64,000 bases of DNA from Myroides guanonis (GTDB lineage Bacteria > Bacteroidota > Bacteroidia > Flavobacteriales > Flavobacteriaceae). The position numbers and the translations under genes are program-made. Shown here piece after piece: positions 37,447 to 46,298 of this stretch; the first letter of the stretch is position 1; each line of letters begins with the position of its first letter. Below the pieces are notes generated by a model. That model worked only from the letters and a program-made list of their open reading frames with translations, did not search any database and was not told where the DNA came from. The stretch is taken from contig NZ_FORU01000013.1 of the NCBI RefSeq assembly GCF_900114085.1, positions 43,924 through 107,923 of the forward strand. Direction: 5' to 3'.

Positions 37447-37451
37447 AGAAT

Positions 37452-37748
37452 CTAATTAAGGGTTGCTATCTTATCAACACTCCAAGCCTCAGGTTTATCT
37501 TTAAACAAAGTTTTTACGAATGGCCATATTTCTCTAAATGTTTCAGAATTTTTATAATTTTCCAAATTCTGAACATCATTCCAATAGCTATATGTAAAGA
37601 ACACATTAGACTGATTTTTATCCTTATATAATTCTAGAAATTCACAACCTGGAAAATAACGAATCCTACTTTTAATAGTTTCAAAATACTCTAAGAATTC
37701 TACAACTTTATCCTCTTGAAAGCTAAGTTTCACGATACGTATAAACAT
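37452..37748 (-). CDS. Antibiotic biosynthesis monooxygenase (ABM) domain protein
   Basis: 98 residues matching the ABM dimeric alpha-beta barrel (MFIRIVKLSFQEDKV, FPGCEFLELYKD, YSYWNDVQNLENYK). Such small proteins include quinone monooxygenases, heme-degrading enzymes and stress proteins; no haem or flavin ligand is readable here. It sits between the SAM-hydroxide adenosyltransferase (one base away) and gldF (five bases), so expression is linked with gliding. Confidence 0.85.
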   Translation of the reverse strand: MFIRIVKLSFQEDKVVEFLEYFETIKSRIRYFPGCEFLELYKDKNQSNVFFTYSYWNDVQNLENYKNSETFREIWPFVKTLFKDKPEAWSVDKIATLN

Positions 37749-37749
37749 A

Positions 37750-38592
37750 TTATAATATTATTTCATCTGGTTTATCTTCAAATTCAATAGTAATTGAGTC
37801 TCTAAGTTCAAGACCAATCAAGCTTTTAGGTGATCCTGGTCCATTTGGACTTGAGTGAAATATACTGATTTGCAAATAATCTAAATCATTAAAAATAGCT
37901 AACAAGTCACCCACTTTATCATTTATTGAAACACTTTCTGAAGTATTAAAGTCGGAAAAATACTTATTTATTTTCTTAATAAACCTATTTTTTACTTTAA
38001 TCTCAAAATTCCTACCATTTCTAATATCCTCAAAAATAGATTTACTGATATTTGTTATAGCATTACCAAAATGATCTTCATATATCACATTTCCACGAAT
38101 GACTCTTCTATCAGAGGATATAGTAAGATTAACCCCACTAAATTGTGTTATTTTATCCGTTAAAACACCAACCTCTTCAAGTTCTTTTCCTTGATTCAAT
38201 TGTTTTACAGCATTAATAAAAACATCTATAGATTCTTCAAAATTTTCATGGTGTAAATATACGACTTGGGCTCTATCTGGTTCTTTAAATAAAAAACTTA
38301 AGGTTCCGTTATCGGCAGAAACAAAATAATGACCATCAAACAAAACTAATATTGGTTTTGTCGATTCTGTTATTTCACAACTTACTGCGACTATATGAAT
38401 AGTCCCTTTCGGAAAGTGCTTGTATGCTGCAGAGACTACAAAACCTGCCTCTTCTATATTGTAAAAGCTAACACCATGGGAGATATCTATGACCTCATTT
38501 TCAATTCCTTTAGAGCGTATTTTTCCCTTAATCGCTCCAACGAAATAATCTTGATATCCTAAATCGGTTGTAAGTGTAATTATTCTATGCAT
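37750..38592 (-). CDS. S-adenosyl-L-methionine hydroxide adenosyltransferase (DUF62 family)
   Basis: 280 residues. The N-terminal domain has TTDLGYQDYFVGAIKG and SADNGTL; the C-terminal barrel has GNVIYEDHFGNAITNI and ends near SIFHSSPNGPGSP. The family hydrolyses or halogenates SAM to adenosine and methionine (SAM hydroxide adenosyltransferase, relative of fluorinase and chlorinase). It is the first gene of the operon with ABM, gldF and gldG, and is divergent from phoH through face-to-face promoters. Confidence 0.88.
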   Translation of the reverse strand: MHRIITLTTDLGYQDYFVGAIKGKIRSKGIENEVIDISHGVSFYNIEEAGFVVSAAYKHFPKGTIHIVAVSCEITESTKPILVLFDGHYFVSADNGTLSFLFKEPDRAQVVYLHHENFEESIDVFINAVKQLNQGKELEEVGVLTDKITQFSGVNLTISSDRRVIRGNVIYEDHFGNAITNISKSIFEDIRNGRNFEIKVKNRFIKKINKYFSDFNTSESVSINDKVGDLLAIFNDLDYLQISIFHSSPNGPGSPKSLIGLELRDSITIEFEDKPDEIIL

Positions 38593-38636
38593 TATATTTT
38601 TTTACTATAACAATAAGAATATATTGTTTTTTATGT

Positions 38637-38644
38637 TAGCTTTG
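38637..38644 (+). promoter_or_regulatory. Putative -7 element of phoH
   Basis: TAGCTTTG, 39 bases before the first in-frame TTG. It points at the SAM-hydroxide adenosyltransferase promoter seven bases away. Confidence 0.5.
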
Positions 38645-38651
38645 AGTAGTA

Positions 38652-38659
38652 CAAAATTA
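38652..38659 (-). promoter_or_regulatory. Putative -7 element of the gldFG operon
   Basis: Minus-strand TAATTTTG, 59 bases before the ATG at 38592. It faces the phoH element. Confidence 0.5.
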
Positions 38660-38683
38660 GTTTATTTTTTTAATTAAATCTTA

Positions 38684-39670
38684 TTGCTTTTGAACGAAAG
38701 AACATTTGAACTTACAGGTATTACAGCAAATGAGTTTTGGGGTCCACAAGACATCCATTTAGAAACATTGAAACAGCTTTTCCCTAAGCTAAAATTAGTT
38801 GCAAGGGGCTCCATTTTAAAATCATATGGTGAGAATGAAATACTTGATGAGTTTGAGCTTCGTTTCGAACGTATAATCAAATATTTTTCCAAATTTAATA
38901 AAATTGACGATAATGTTATCGAACGTATAGTTATGGACAACGGTCCACAAACTATGTCTTCTTCGGAAAACATTCTTGTACACGGCGTTGGAGGAAAAAT
39001 CATTAAAGCTATCACCCCGAACCAGCAAAAATTAGTTCATTTCGTAGAAAAAAACGACATGGTTTTCGCCATAGGTCCTGCAGGAACTGGTAAAACATAC
39101 ACAGGAGTAGCATTAGCTGTTAGAGCGTTGAAAGAAAAACAAGTTAAAAGAATCATATTAACAAGACCAGCTGTAGAAGCAGGTGAAAACCTTGGTTTTC
39201 TTCCTGGAGATATGAAAGAAAAGCTTGACCCTTACATGCAACCATTATATGATGCACTTAGAGACATGCTTCCACCTCAAACACTAGACGATTACTTACT
39301 CAAAGGTATTATCCAGATAGCTCCATTGGCTTTTATGAGAGGAAGAACACTAGATAATGCTTTTGTAATATTAGACGAAGCTCAAAACACCACTCATTCA
39401 CAAATGAAAATGTTCTTGACTAGAATGGGGAAACATGCGAAATTTATAATTACAGGAGATCCTGAACAAATTGATCTACCAAGAAAAGTTAGTTCTGGTT
39501 TAAAAGAAGCACTTCATATCTTAAAAGACGTGGATGGAATTGGAATGATTTATTTAGATGATAAAGACATCGTAAGACATAAATTAGTTAAAAAGATTGT
39601 AAACGCTTATAAAGTTATGGAAAACAGAAAAGATACAATTTCTGTTCAGGATATACCAGTTTCAAATTAA
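38684..39670 (+). CDS. phoH: PhoH-like ATPase
   Basis: 328 residues. Walker A GPAGTGKT (131-138), Walker B VILDEAQN (229-236), and TRPAVEAGENLGFLPGD between. No ATG lies near the start; the protein begins at TTG 38684 or TTG 38690 (MNERTFELTG would be the family's usual beginning). PhoH proteins are RNA-linked ATPases, often near RNA processing genes. Transcription is divergent from the gldFG operon. Confidence 0.92.
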   Translation: MLLNERTFELTGITANEFWGPQDIHLETLKQLFPKLKLVARGSILKSYGENEILDEFELRFERIIKYFSKFNKIDDNVIERIVMDNGPQTMSSSENILVHGVGGKIIKAITPNQQKLVHFVEKNDMVFAIGPAGTGKTYTGVALAVRALKEKQVKRIILTRPAVEAGENLGFLPGDMKEKLDPYMQPLYDALRDMLPPQTLDDYLLKGIIQIAPLAFMRGRTLDNAFVILDEAQNTTHSQMKMFLTRMGKHAKFIITGDPEQIDLPRKVSSGLKEALHILKDVDGIGMIYLDDKDIVRHKLVKKIVNAYKVMENRKDTISVQDIPVSN

Positions 39671-39690
39671 CTACACAAATATTTAAACAA

Positions 39691-39724
39691 AAAATGATCT
39701 GAGAATCCTCAGATCATTTTTTGT
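39691..39724. terminator. Bidirectional terminator between phoH and the DUF937-like gene
   Basis: A 13-bp stem, AAAATGATCTGAG (39691-39703) and CTCAGATCATTTT (39708-39720), loop AATC, flanked by A and T runs. Confidence 0.9.
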
Positions 39725-39778
39725 AATATCGTTCAAAAATTTAAAATTTCCCTGAAAGGACTGCAATTGATAAATCTT

Positions 39779-40267
39779 TTATTTAAACATATCTTTTAAT
39801 GCATCCATAGCTCCACCACTTTCAGAAGATTTATCTTTATTAAATAGATTATCAGTTATCCCTCCTATCATATCTCCTATTCCACCACCAGAAAAAGCTC
39901 CAATTAAATCTTTAAAATCAAAACCGCCTTCTTTAGATTTAGAAACTATAGTTTCTATTACTTTAGGTATAATACTATTTGCAAAACTAGTCGAAGTTCC
40001 TTGATCTATACCTAACTTTCCTGATAAACTCCCTACCAAGTTAGTAATCATTCCTGACACAAGTGGATTTGAAGCCAAATTCGTAGTTCCACCTTGAAAT
40101 AAATCGGTAACCTGACTCAAATTTCCCGAAGAAACTGCTGTCTTAAACCCAGATAATATAGAATTCCCTGTTTCTTCTGTAACTTGTTTTGTTAAATCTG
40201 TTGGAAGCCCATTGTTGCCTTCCTGATTACTTACTTGCTCTATTATTTTTTTTATTTGATCTATCAT
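39779..40267 (-). CDS. DUF937-like protein
   Basis: 162 residues, low in aromatic residues and rich in Gly and Ser, with helical heptads in the first half and a run of glycines (GAFSGGGIGDMIGG at about 122-135). No signal peptide. The pattern fits the DUF937/YidB-like group, whose function is unknown. It is the last gene in the serine/acyl-CoA reductase cluster, 36 bases after the SerA-like gene. Confidence 0.65.
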   Translation of the reverse strand: MIDQIKKIIEQVSNQEGNNGLPTDLTKQVTEETGNSILSGFKTAVSSGNLSQVTDLFQGGTTNLASNPLVSGMITNLVGSLSGKLGIDQGTSTSFANSIIPKVIETIVSKSKEGGFDFKDLIGAFSGGGIGDMIGGITDNLFNKDKSSESGGAMDALKDMFK

Positions 40268-40303
40268 TTCTTTTCCTATTTATGTTGATATTAAAAATAA
40301 GAA

Positions 40304-41254
40304 TTATTTTTTGATCTTCAATATTTTTTCAATCAATTCAGCATCAATAGATTTCTTACTCTCTTGAGTAGCACTATTAATATTTGGCGATAATGAAAAA
40401 GCTGGTTGCATCAAAACTTGAATAGCAGGATTTGGTTCCTCTTCAAAACGATCTAAGCCAGCAAATAAAATAGTTTCTTTATTAATTTCTTCTACTAAAT
40501 CCACTTCATTAATAGCTTCTGGATAAGCACAATTTATTACTCCTATCAGATTATTAGCAACCTCAAATGAATTTGCATTAATTAAATACTTCTCATAAAA
40601 AGTTGTATGTATAGTAATAAAGTGCGCATACTCCAAAACTTCTTCAAAAGATATTGATTTTAACTCTATCGGAAAAGATATCCCATTTGGCAAAACAACA
40701 ACCTCAGAAACACTTGATCTATTTTCGTCATAATAAATCACATCCATACCAAGTCCCAAAGCCTTCTGGGCCACTTTAAGTCCTGATCTACTCATTCCTA
40801 AAATCCCTAATGTCTTACCTGAAAGTTCAATCCCATTACTATAAGATTCGTGTAGAAATTTAAAACTTGTATCCCCTTCTAAAGGCATATTTCTATTTGC
40901 TTCAGGTAACAAACGACAACCATTAAAAAGGTGTGCAAAAACCAATTCCGCAGTCGCATTTGATAAAGCTTCCTCTGCCCAAACTACTAATATACCCAAT
41001 GATAAAGCGTAATCAATCACCTCAAGTTCTACACTTTCATTTGCTAAAACCAAAACTTTAACATGAGTTAAGTCATTTAACAGATCCCTATCTAACAATC
41101 CTGTATGAATTAACCACAATATATCTACATTATTCTTTTTCGTATAACTAGAAAGCTGTTCGTATGCAACTTGAACTTCTTTTACTTCAAAACCAGAAGA
41201 TTCCAAAATCTCTTTAACTTCGTCAACGAGCTGACCATTAGCTAATATTTTCAT
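40304..41254 (-). CDS. SerA-like (D-2-hydroxyacid dehydrogenase family) protein, apparently inactive
   Basis: 316 residues with the D-3-phosphoglycerate dehydrogenase layout, for example SNATAELVFAHLFNG, MPLEGDTSF and the NAD region from TLGILGMSRSG. Key residues differ from active enzymes: the second glycine of GxGxxG is Ser155, the substrate Arg is Tyr244 (NCAYPE instead of N.ARG), and the catalytic His is Asn291 (SPNIN instead of TPHIG). Glu273 of the triad is kept. It is 100 bases downstream of serC on the same strand. The fold is intact but dehydrogenase activity looks unlikely. Confidence 0.8.
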   Translation of the reverse strand: MKILANGQLVDEVKEILESSGFEVKEVQVAYEQLSSYTKKNNVDILWLIHTGLLDRDLLNDLTHVKVLVLANESVELEVIDYALSLGILVVWAEEALSNATAELVFAHLFNGCRLLPEANRNMPLEGDTSFKFLHESYSNGIELSGKTLGILGMSRSGLKVAQKALGLGMDVIYYDENRSSVSEVVVLPNGISFPIELKSISFEEVLEYAHFITIHTTFYEKYLINANSFEVANNLIGVINCAYPEAINEVDLVEEINKETILFAGLDRFEEEPNPAIQVLMQPAFSLSPNINSATQESKKSIDAELIEKILKIKK

Positions 41255-41354
41255 GCTTATTTTATATAATTAAAACAAAATGTATGTATACATCTGTATC
41301 ACAGTACATTATGACAACATCTCTTTAAAATTCTTTTAAAAAACTCCCTTAAAC

Positions 41355-42413
41355 TTATACTTGTTTTTCTAATTGATTTAAAACCTCTATTAAAACATGA
41401 ACACTCTCAATATCTAAGGCATTATACAAAGAAGCTCTATACCCTCCCAAAGTTCTATGTCCTTTTAAATTTACTACAGATGCTTCTTTACATAAATCGT
41501 CAAACATTGCGTCTATCGATTTATTATTAAAATGAAAAACTACATTCATATTTGACCTGCAGTTCATATCCGAATAAGTTTCTACGAAATCTAAAGTATC
41601 TAATGTTTCATAAAGCAATTTTGCTTTAGATTCATTCCTTTTTTCAATAGCTTCAACACCACCCTGATTTTGCAACCATCGTAAATTTAACAAGCAACTA
41701 TACACTCCAAAAACATTCGCTGTATGATATAAATTATCTGTTTTTAAATGCTCATTATAATCTAATATATTTGGAATAACTCGATTTGTTTTCCCCAGTA
41801 TTGACTCATTAACCAACACCATACTCAAACCTGCTGGTCCAATATTTTTTTGAACTCCTGCATAAATCAAATCAATTTTACTATAATCAAAAGTTCTTGA
41901 ATAAATATCAGAACTCATATCACAAACTAGAGGAACATTTACTTTTGGAACTTCATTGAATTGCGTCCCATAAATAGTATTATTAGAAGTGAAATGTAAA
42001 TAATCTAAACTGCTGTTTTCTAAAACTAATTCTGGTATTGTTCTATATTGGGTAATTTTAGAACTCCCCATCAACCTAACCTTTCCAAATAATTCAGCTT
42101 GTGCAATTGCTTTACTAGACCACACTCCTGTATCTATATAACCAGCTTCAGTCTTTAGTAGATTATAAGGAACACGTAAAAACTCCAGACTTGCACTACC
42201 TTGCATAAACAACGTCTTATATTTAGATTTATCAAGATGTAATAAGTCTAAAGCAAGAGAACGAGCTTCTGCTAAAATAGATAAAAAATCATCTGACCGA
42301 TGCGAGATTTCTAGTATAGACAACCCACTTCCTTGGTAATCCAAAACTGCCTGTGCTGCTTGCTGGTAAACTTCACGAGGTAATACACAAGGTCCTGCAC
42401 TAAAATTATGCAT
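41355..42413 (-). CDS. serC: Phosphoserine aminotransferase
   Basis: 352 residues from the ATG at 42413 (MHNFSAGP, the family's normal start; an upstream ATG adds 18 odd residues). Class V PLP fold with ISHRS (36-40), IYAGVQKNIGPAGL holding the PLP lysine and GHRTLGGYRASLYNA near the end. It converts 3-phosphohydroxypyruvate to phosphoserine. The usual GGAS turn near residue 75 reads GSAS. It depends on a 3-phosphoglycerate dehydrogenase, whose usual candidate here looks inactive. Confidence 0.92.
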   Translation of the reverse strand: MHNFSAGPCVLPREVYQQAAQAVLDYQGSGLSILEISHRSDDFLSILAEARSLALDLLHLDKSKYKTLFMQGSASLEFLRVPYNLLKTEAGYIDTGVWSSKAIAQAELFGKVRLMGSSKITQYRTIPELVLENSSLDYLHFTSNNTIYGTQFNEVPKVNVPLVCDMSSDIYSRTFDYSKIDLIYAGVQKNIGPAGLSMVLVNESILGKTNRVIPNILDYNEHLKTDNLYHTANVFGVYSCLLNLRWLQNQGGVEAIEKRNESKAKLLYETLDTLDFVETYSDMNCRSNMNVVFHFNNKSIDAMFDDLCKEASVVNLKGHRTLGGYRASLYNALDIESVHVLIEVLNQLEKQV

Positions 42414-42494
42414 ATCACAAATATTTAAGAAGTTAATAGTAAGGATAAATATTTTACAGTAAATCAAATTGCTATTAGCAAAACGAAAAAAGCA

Positions 42495-43553
42495 CTATAA
42501 TTTCAACAAGAACTCCATGGTATCAATTCCATCTGCATAATCCCATAGTTTAGGTTCCTGAGTTTCACCAAAAGCAATACTACCATCAATCAAATCATTT
42601 GAAACAATACATTGTATTTTTTGTTCTTCATCTAATAAACGATTACTCAACTCATTCAAATCATCATAGTATTCATAAAATACAGAAGAAATTGGAGAAG
42701 CATACCCTTTATCCTCCATGATAGTCATAAACCCATTATCTAATATTTTGAATTCACTCATCAAGAAAACCGCCTTATTATAATCATAGTTATTTGAATA
42801 CTTCTCATACTCAATCAACTCTTTATAATGAAACATTGCATTAAAAAAAGCATCAAAATTATAACCCGTAGGCACATAAAACTTCGACACATTTCTACAT
42901 CCTAACCCAAAATAGGTAAAAATATCCCTACCTAAAGCTATCAATTGTTCTTCTGATTCATTTCCATCTAAAATAGCTACGGAATTTCTGTTCTTCCGAA
43001 TAATACTTGGGTATTTTGAGAAATAATACTCAAAATAACGCGCTGTATTGTTACTACCAGTTGCAATAACAGCATCAAACCCCTCTAAACGACCTTCTAC
43101 AAAAACAACTCGTCCATCAAAACCAGGTTCTATAGAAATTAAATAGCGAACCAAAAAAGGTAAAACCTTTTGATCATTTGAAGACAATTTCACTATTGCG
43201 ATATTACCAGAAAGTAGTACAGAAAGTAGGTCATGAAAACCAACTAGAGGTATATTTCCCGCTAAAATCATTCCTACCTTTTTTAATGGCTCAGATTCCA
43301 AATTATATTTAGAAGTCCAAATATTAATATTCTCTTCGGTTAATGAGTTAGACCATGTCCGAACCGCATGCATAACTTGTTCTATTGTAAACCAACCATT
43401 ATAATGAACTGAACTATGCATTAACTCTACAAAAGAATCGAAAAAAGAAGCATTATTGGGTACTTGAGCATCACTTACAAAAGGAACTGCAGTAAATTGA
43501 CTCATGAATTTTCCTAATGTAATAAAAGCCTTTTTTTTATCGTCTAGAACCAT
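42495..43553 (-). CDS. Acyl-CoA reductase, LuxC-like
   Basis: 352 residues of the acyl-CoA reductase family. It has GMILAGNIPLVGFHD (94-108), the AVIATGSNNTARYF segment (161-174) and the catalytic Cys219 in FGLGCRNVSKF. The family reduces acyl-CoA to aldehyde with NADPH. Its regular position beside a ferredoxin and serC in Flavobacteria suggests a conserved but unexplained link. It is transcribed away from the ferredoxin gene via overlapping promoters. Confidence 0.86.
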   Translation of the reverse strand: MVLDDKKKAFITLGKFMSQFTAVPFVSDAQVPNNASFFDSFVELMHSSVHYNGWFTIEQVMHAVRTWSNSLTEENINIWTSKYNLESEPLKKVGMILAGNIPLVGFHDLLSVLLSGNIAIVKLSSNDQKVLPFLVRYLISIEPGFDGRVVFVEGRLEGFDAVIATGSNNTARYFEYYFSKYPSIIRKNRNSVAILDGNESEEQLIALGRDIFTYFGLGCRNVSKFYVPTGYNFDAFFNAMFHYKELIEYEKYSNNYDYNKAVFLMSEFKILDNGFMTIMEDKGYASPISSVFYEYYDDLNELSNRLLDEEQKIQCIVSNDLIDGSIAFGETQEPKLWDYADGIDTMEFLLKL

Positions 43554-43582
43554 ATTGATTTGTTTGTGAAATGTTTTGGGTG

Positions 43583-43590
43583 TATTTTTG
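43583..43590 (+). promoter_or_regulatory. Putative ferredoxin gene promoter
   Basis: TATTTTTG with TTTG (43559-43562) 20 bases upstream, 37 bases before the ATG at 43628. Both boxes fit the Bacteroidota consensus. Confidence 0.65.
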
Positions 43591-43593
43591 TAG

Positions 43594-43601
43594 CAAAGTT
43601 A
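43594..43601 (-). promoter_or_regulatory. Putative acyl-CoA reductase gene -7 element
   Basis: Minus-strand TAACTTTG, 41 bases before the ATG at 43553, three bases from the ferredoxin element and facing it. Confidence 0.5.
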
Positions 43602-43627
43602 ATACAATAAACACAAAAATATAAGCT

Positions 43628-43978
43628 ATGGCAATCATAATAACAGACGAATGTATCAATTGCGGTGCTTGTGAACCTGAATGTCCAAATAACGCAATAT
43701 ACGAAGGAGCAGATGACTGGAGATACAAAGATGGAACTCAATTAAGAGGTACCGTCATACTACCAGACGGTTCAGAAGTAGATGCTGACGCTGCACAAGA
43801 ACCAATATCAGATGACTTATATTACATTGTACCAGATAAATGTACAGAATGTAAAGGTTTTCACGAAGAACCACAATGTGCGGCAGTATGCCCAGTAGAT
43901 TGTTGTGTCCCAGATGACAATCACGTTGAAGACGAAGATACCCTATTAAAAAGACAATCTTTTCTTCACAATCATTAG
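43628..43978 (+). CDS. 2[4Fe-4S] ferredoxin
   Basis: 116 residues. Cluster one: [11 protein letters not shown] (Cys9, 12, 15) plus Cys19. Cluster two: [21 protein letters not shown] with Cys72, 75, 84, 88. A loop of about 45 residues between them (33-70) is typical of the Bacteroidota/Allochromatium type. It carries electrons at low potential; the partner is not shown but the divergent acyl-CoA reductase is a candidate by position. Confidence 0.92.
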   Translation: MAIIITDECINCGACEPECPNNAIYEGADDWRYKDGTQLRGTVILPDGSEVDADAAQEPISDDLYYIVPDKCTECKGFHEEPQCAAVCPVDCCVPDDNHVEDEDTLLKRQSFLHNH

Positions 43979-43985
43979 CAACCAC

Positions 43986-44063
43986 AAAAGGTATACGATA
44001 CCTTTTAAAATATTTTATTTCTAAAAAAGGACTGCTTTTATTTAACAGAAGTAGTCCTTTTTT
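43986..44063. terminator. Two hairpins between ferredoxin and LTA-synthase-like genes
   Basis: First stem AAAAGGTAT/ATACCTTTT (43986-43994 with 43998-44006). Second stem at 44023-44037 with 44049-44063, flanked by A6 and T6, one G-T pair. The second is the stronger and works for both converging genes. Confidence 0.85.
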
Positions 44064-44065
44064 AA

Positions 44066-46123
44066 TTACCTAAACACCATTTTCTTACTTCCGCGGCTAT
44101 TTTCAATATCCAAATAAAGCTGAGTAGTTTGTAAGGTTTTGAAAGACTTCATCTTCTCCATCATAAATATTGCATGTTTCTCTTTTACACTTCCCAACTT
44201 TAATTTCCCACGAGAACCATTTTCCCACTTATAATAAACTGGTTCAGCCCCTTCCATTGTAACCACTCCTAAAGAATCTGCAATAAAATCATAGTTATTC
44301 AAAGCAAAACGGTATCCTTCAGATTTCTTAAACATATCATCTCCAGAATAAACATACTTTTGATTAGATAAACTCAAGTTAAAAATGGTAGGAAAAATAT
44401 CTTTATGTGACACATAGAGATTTTCATCAAAATAAGATGGCTTATACTTTTCTGGTATGTAAAAAAGTATGGGAACACTTTTCTTCAAAAACGCATTAAC
44501 ATCTGAATACTCAAACACTTGTCTAATATTATGATCACCAGTTGCAACAACAATTGTATTCTCTCCAAATTCAGACTCACGAATATCACGGATAAACCGC
44601 GCTAAATGATTTGCAGCATATTGATGAGCATAAAAGTTATCATAAGCCATTTTCTCATCAACCCGAATCATCCCTCTTATTTCCTCATTCATCTTAATAG
44701 GATATAGATTCTCTCTATTAGGTACCTCAAAAGGAGTATGATTACTTATAGTTAGAGCAAATATAAATTGAGGCTTTTCCTTATTATCTTCTAACCGCTC
44801 TCTTATGTAATCAAACAAATACTCATCATGGACTCCCCATGCAAATGAAGATGCATCAGGATACTTCTCTTCAATAAAAGGTTTTCCTTCTACCCTATCA
44901 AAACCTTGATGCATAATGAATTTATCAACATTTCTCCAACTAGTATTAGCACCAGTCAAAAAAGAAGTATCATAACCTTTCTGTTTAAAAGGCCTAGCAA
45001 CAGATGAAGAAAAAGAAACGTCGTAATAAGCTGACTGAGAAATGATGTTTTTAGGAGTATTAACCAATAAGTTTTCTAATGTATAAATAGTTCCATTAAA
45101 AGCAGACAAACCATTTTTAAAATAATATAAATTTGGAAGTTCATCAGCGAGATCTCCCAACACATTCAAATCCTTACTATTTAGCTCAAAATAATGATTA
45201 CTCATACTTTCCATTAAAACAAATACAACATTAGGAGGGTTTTCATCTATAAACGAATCATACTTGGTTTTCATTAATAGCTCGTCATCATAACTCTCTA
45301 CAATAAAATTATCATACTTATCACTCAAGTCTCCAATAGAAGCATAACCATTAGAAGTCAATTCTAAATTATAATCAGGCTCAATACTATTATTTTTTAA
45401 TTCTGAATTAGCATACTTTAAAGCATAAACAGCATTATAGCATAAAGAATTTACAAAACTATTTGACGATATATTTGTATGATCTCGTTTCAAAGTAAAA
45501 ACACCAATACTTCCTCTCATACCGATAAAAAACAATGGAAAAACCAACAATAAAAGCCAGAAATTCATCTTTAAAGTACGAGTATTTCCCATTCGATTTG
45601 ATATCTCCGACTTCTTGTTAAGCCACACAAAGATGAAAATTGCCAACAAATAGCAAGTAATTATTTTAAAAATGGGATAATCTGTCCAAACAGAATTTAA
45701 AACCGCAACTGTATCATCTTTAAAGATTCCGAAAAACAAAATATCAATGTGAGATTGAAAAAATTGATAATAAAAATAATCTATTATCTGAAGACTTAAC
45801 AAAACTATTAGTGCTATAAATAGATAAATATCAATAAAGCATCTATAATATTTTAAAAAACTTACTTCCTTTTTTTTAGGAATCCAAATAGCGGCAAGCC
45901 AAAGCAAAACGACAGGTAAAAAAACATAACAAATTGCAGATACATCAAATCTAGCCCCAGTAAGAAAAGCCTTTAACACACCTACCTTGTACTCCTTCAA
46001 CTCTACCCAATTACCGAAAGTAATCAAGAATATGAGCCTACTTAGAAAAAAAAGAACAACTAACAATCCAAAGTAACGAAGCCCATACAGTACACTTCTA
46101 CTGAACAATTTTTGATTTACCAT
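44066..46123 (-). CDS. LTA synthase/phosphoglycerol transferase-like sulfatase-fold membrane protein
   Basis: 685 residues from the ATG at 46123; a TTG nine bases upstream is unlikely. Five N-terminal membrane spans (about 15-36, 62-80, 98-117, 150-168, 188-203) lead to an extracytoplasmic sulfatase-fold domain (about 295-600). NVVFVLMESM holds a metal Glu and FNGTIY the catalytic Thr (about 345); ATGDHN and ISNHTPFE supply the remaining ligands. It transfers a phosphoglycerol or phosphoethanolamine group to an envelope glycan or lipid. Gram-negative acceptors vary. Monocistronic. Confidence 0.88.
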   Translation of the reverse strand: MVNQKLFSRSVLYGLRYFGLLVVLFFLSRLIFLITFGNWVELKEYKVGVLKAFLTGARFDVSAICYVFLPVVLLWLAAIWIPKKKEVSFLKYYRCFIDIYLFIALIVLLSLQIIDYFYYQFFQSHIDILFFGIFKDDTVAVLNSVWTDYPIFKIITCYLLAIFIFVWLNKKSEISNRMGNTRTLKMNFWLLLLVFPLFFIGMRGSIGVFTLKRDHTNISSNSFVNSLCYNAVYALKYANSELKNNSIEPDYNLELTSNGYASIGDLSDKYDNFIVESYDDELLMKTKYDSFIDENPPNVVFVLMESMSNHYFELNSKDLNVLGDLADELPNLYYFKNGLSAFNGTIYTLENLLVNTPKNIISQSAYYDVSFSSSVARPFKQKGYDTSFLTGANTSWRNVDKFIMHQGFDRVEGKPFIEEKYPDASSFAWGVHDEYLFDYIRERLEDNKEKPQFIFALTISNHTPFEVPNRENLYPIKMNEEIRGMIRVDEKMAYDNFYAHQYAANHLARFIRDIRESEFGENTIVVATGDHNIRQVFEYSDVNAFLKKSVPILFYIPEKYKPSYFDENLYVSHKDIFPTIFNLSLSNQKYVYSGDDMFKKSEGYRFALNNYDFIADSLGVVTMEGAEPVYYKWENGSRGKLKLGSVKEKHAIFMMEKMKSFKTLQTTQLYLDIENSRGSKKMVFR

Positions 46124-46132
46124 TAATTTCAA

Positions 46133-46298
46133 TGTTTTTTAAAACAGTATTTTAGCATGTAAATTTAATGTTTAATTAACTTACACATAACATTAATTAC
46201 ACATTTTTAGGTTTGGAGTCAAAAAACGCAATACAATTATAATTCCAAAACCTAAACTTCTTCTCCTTGAAAAGCTTTTCAGCTAAAATTCAAATTAT
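46133..46298. other. Intergenic region between LTA-synthase-like gene and rpmH leader
   Basis: About 165 bases before the possible 48-codon frame; AT-rich, with the TAGGTTTG element at 46208-46215. Nothing else seen. Confidence 0.4.
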
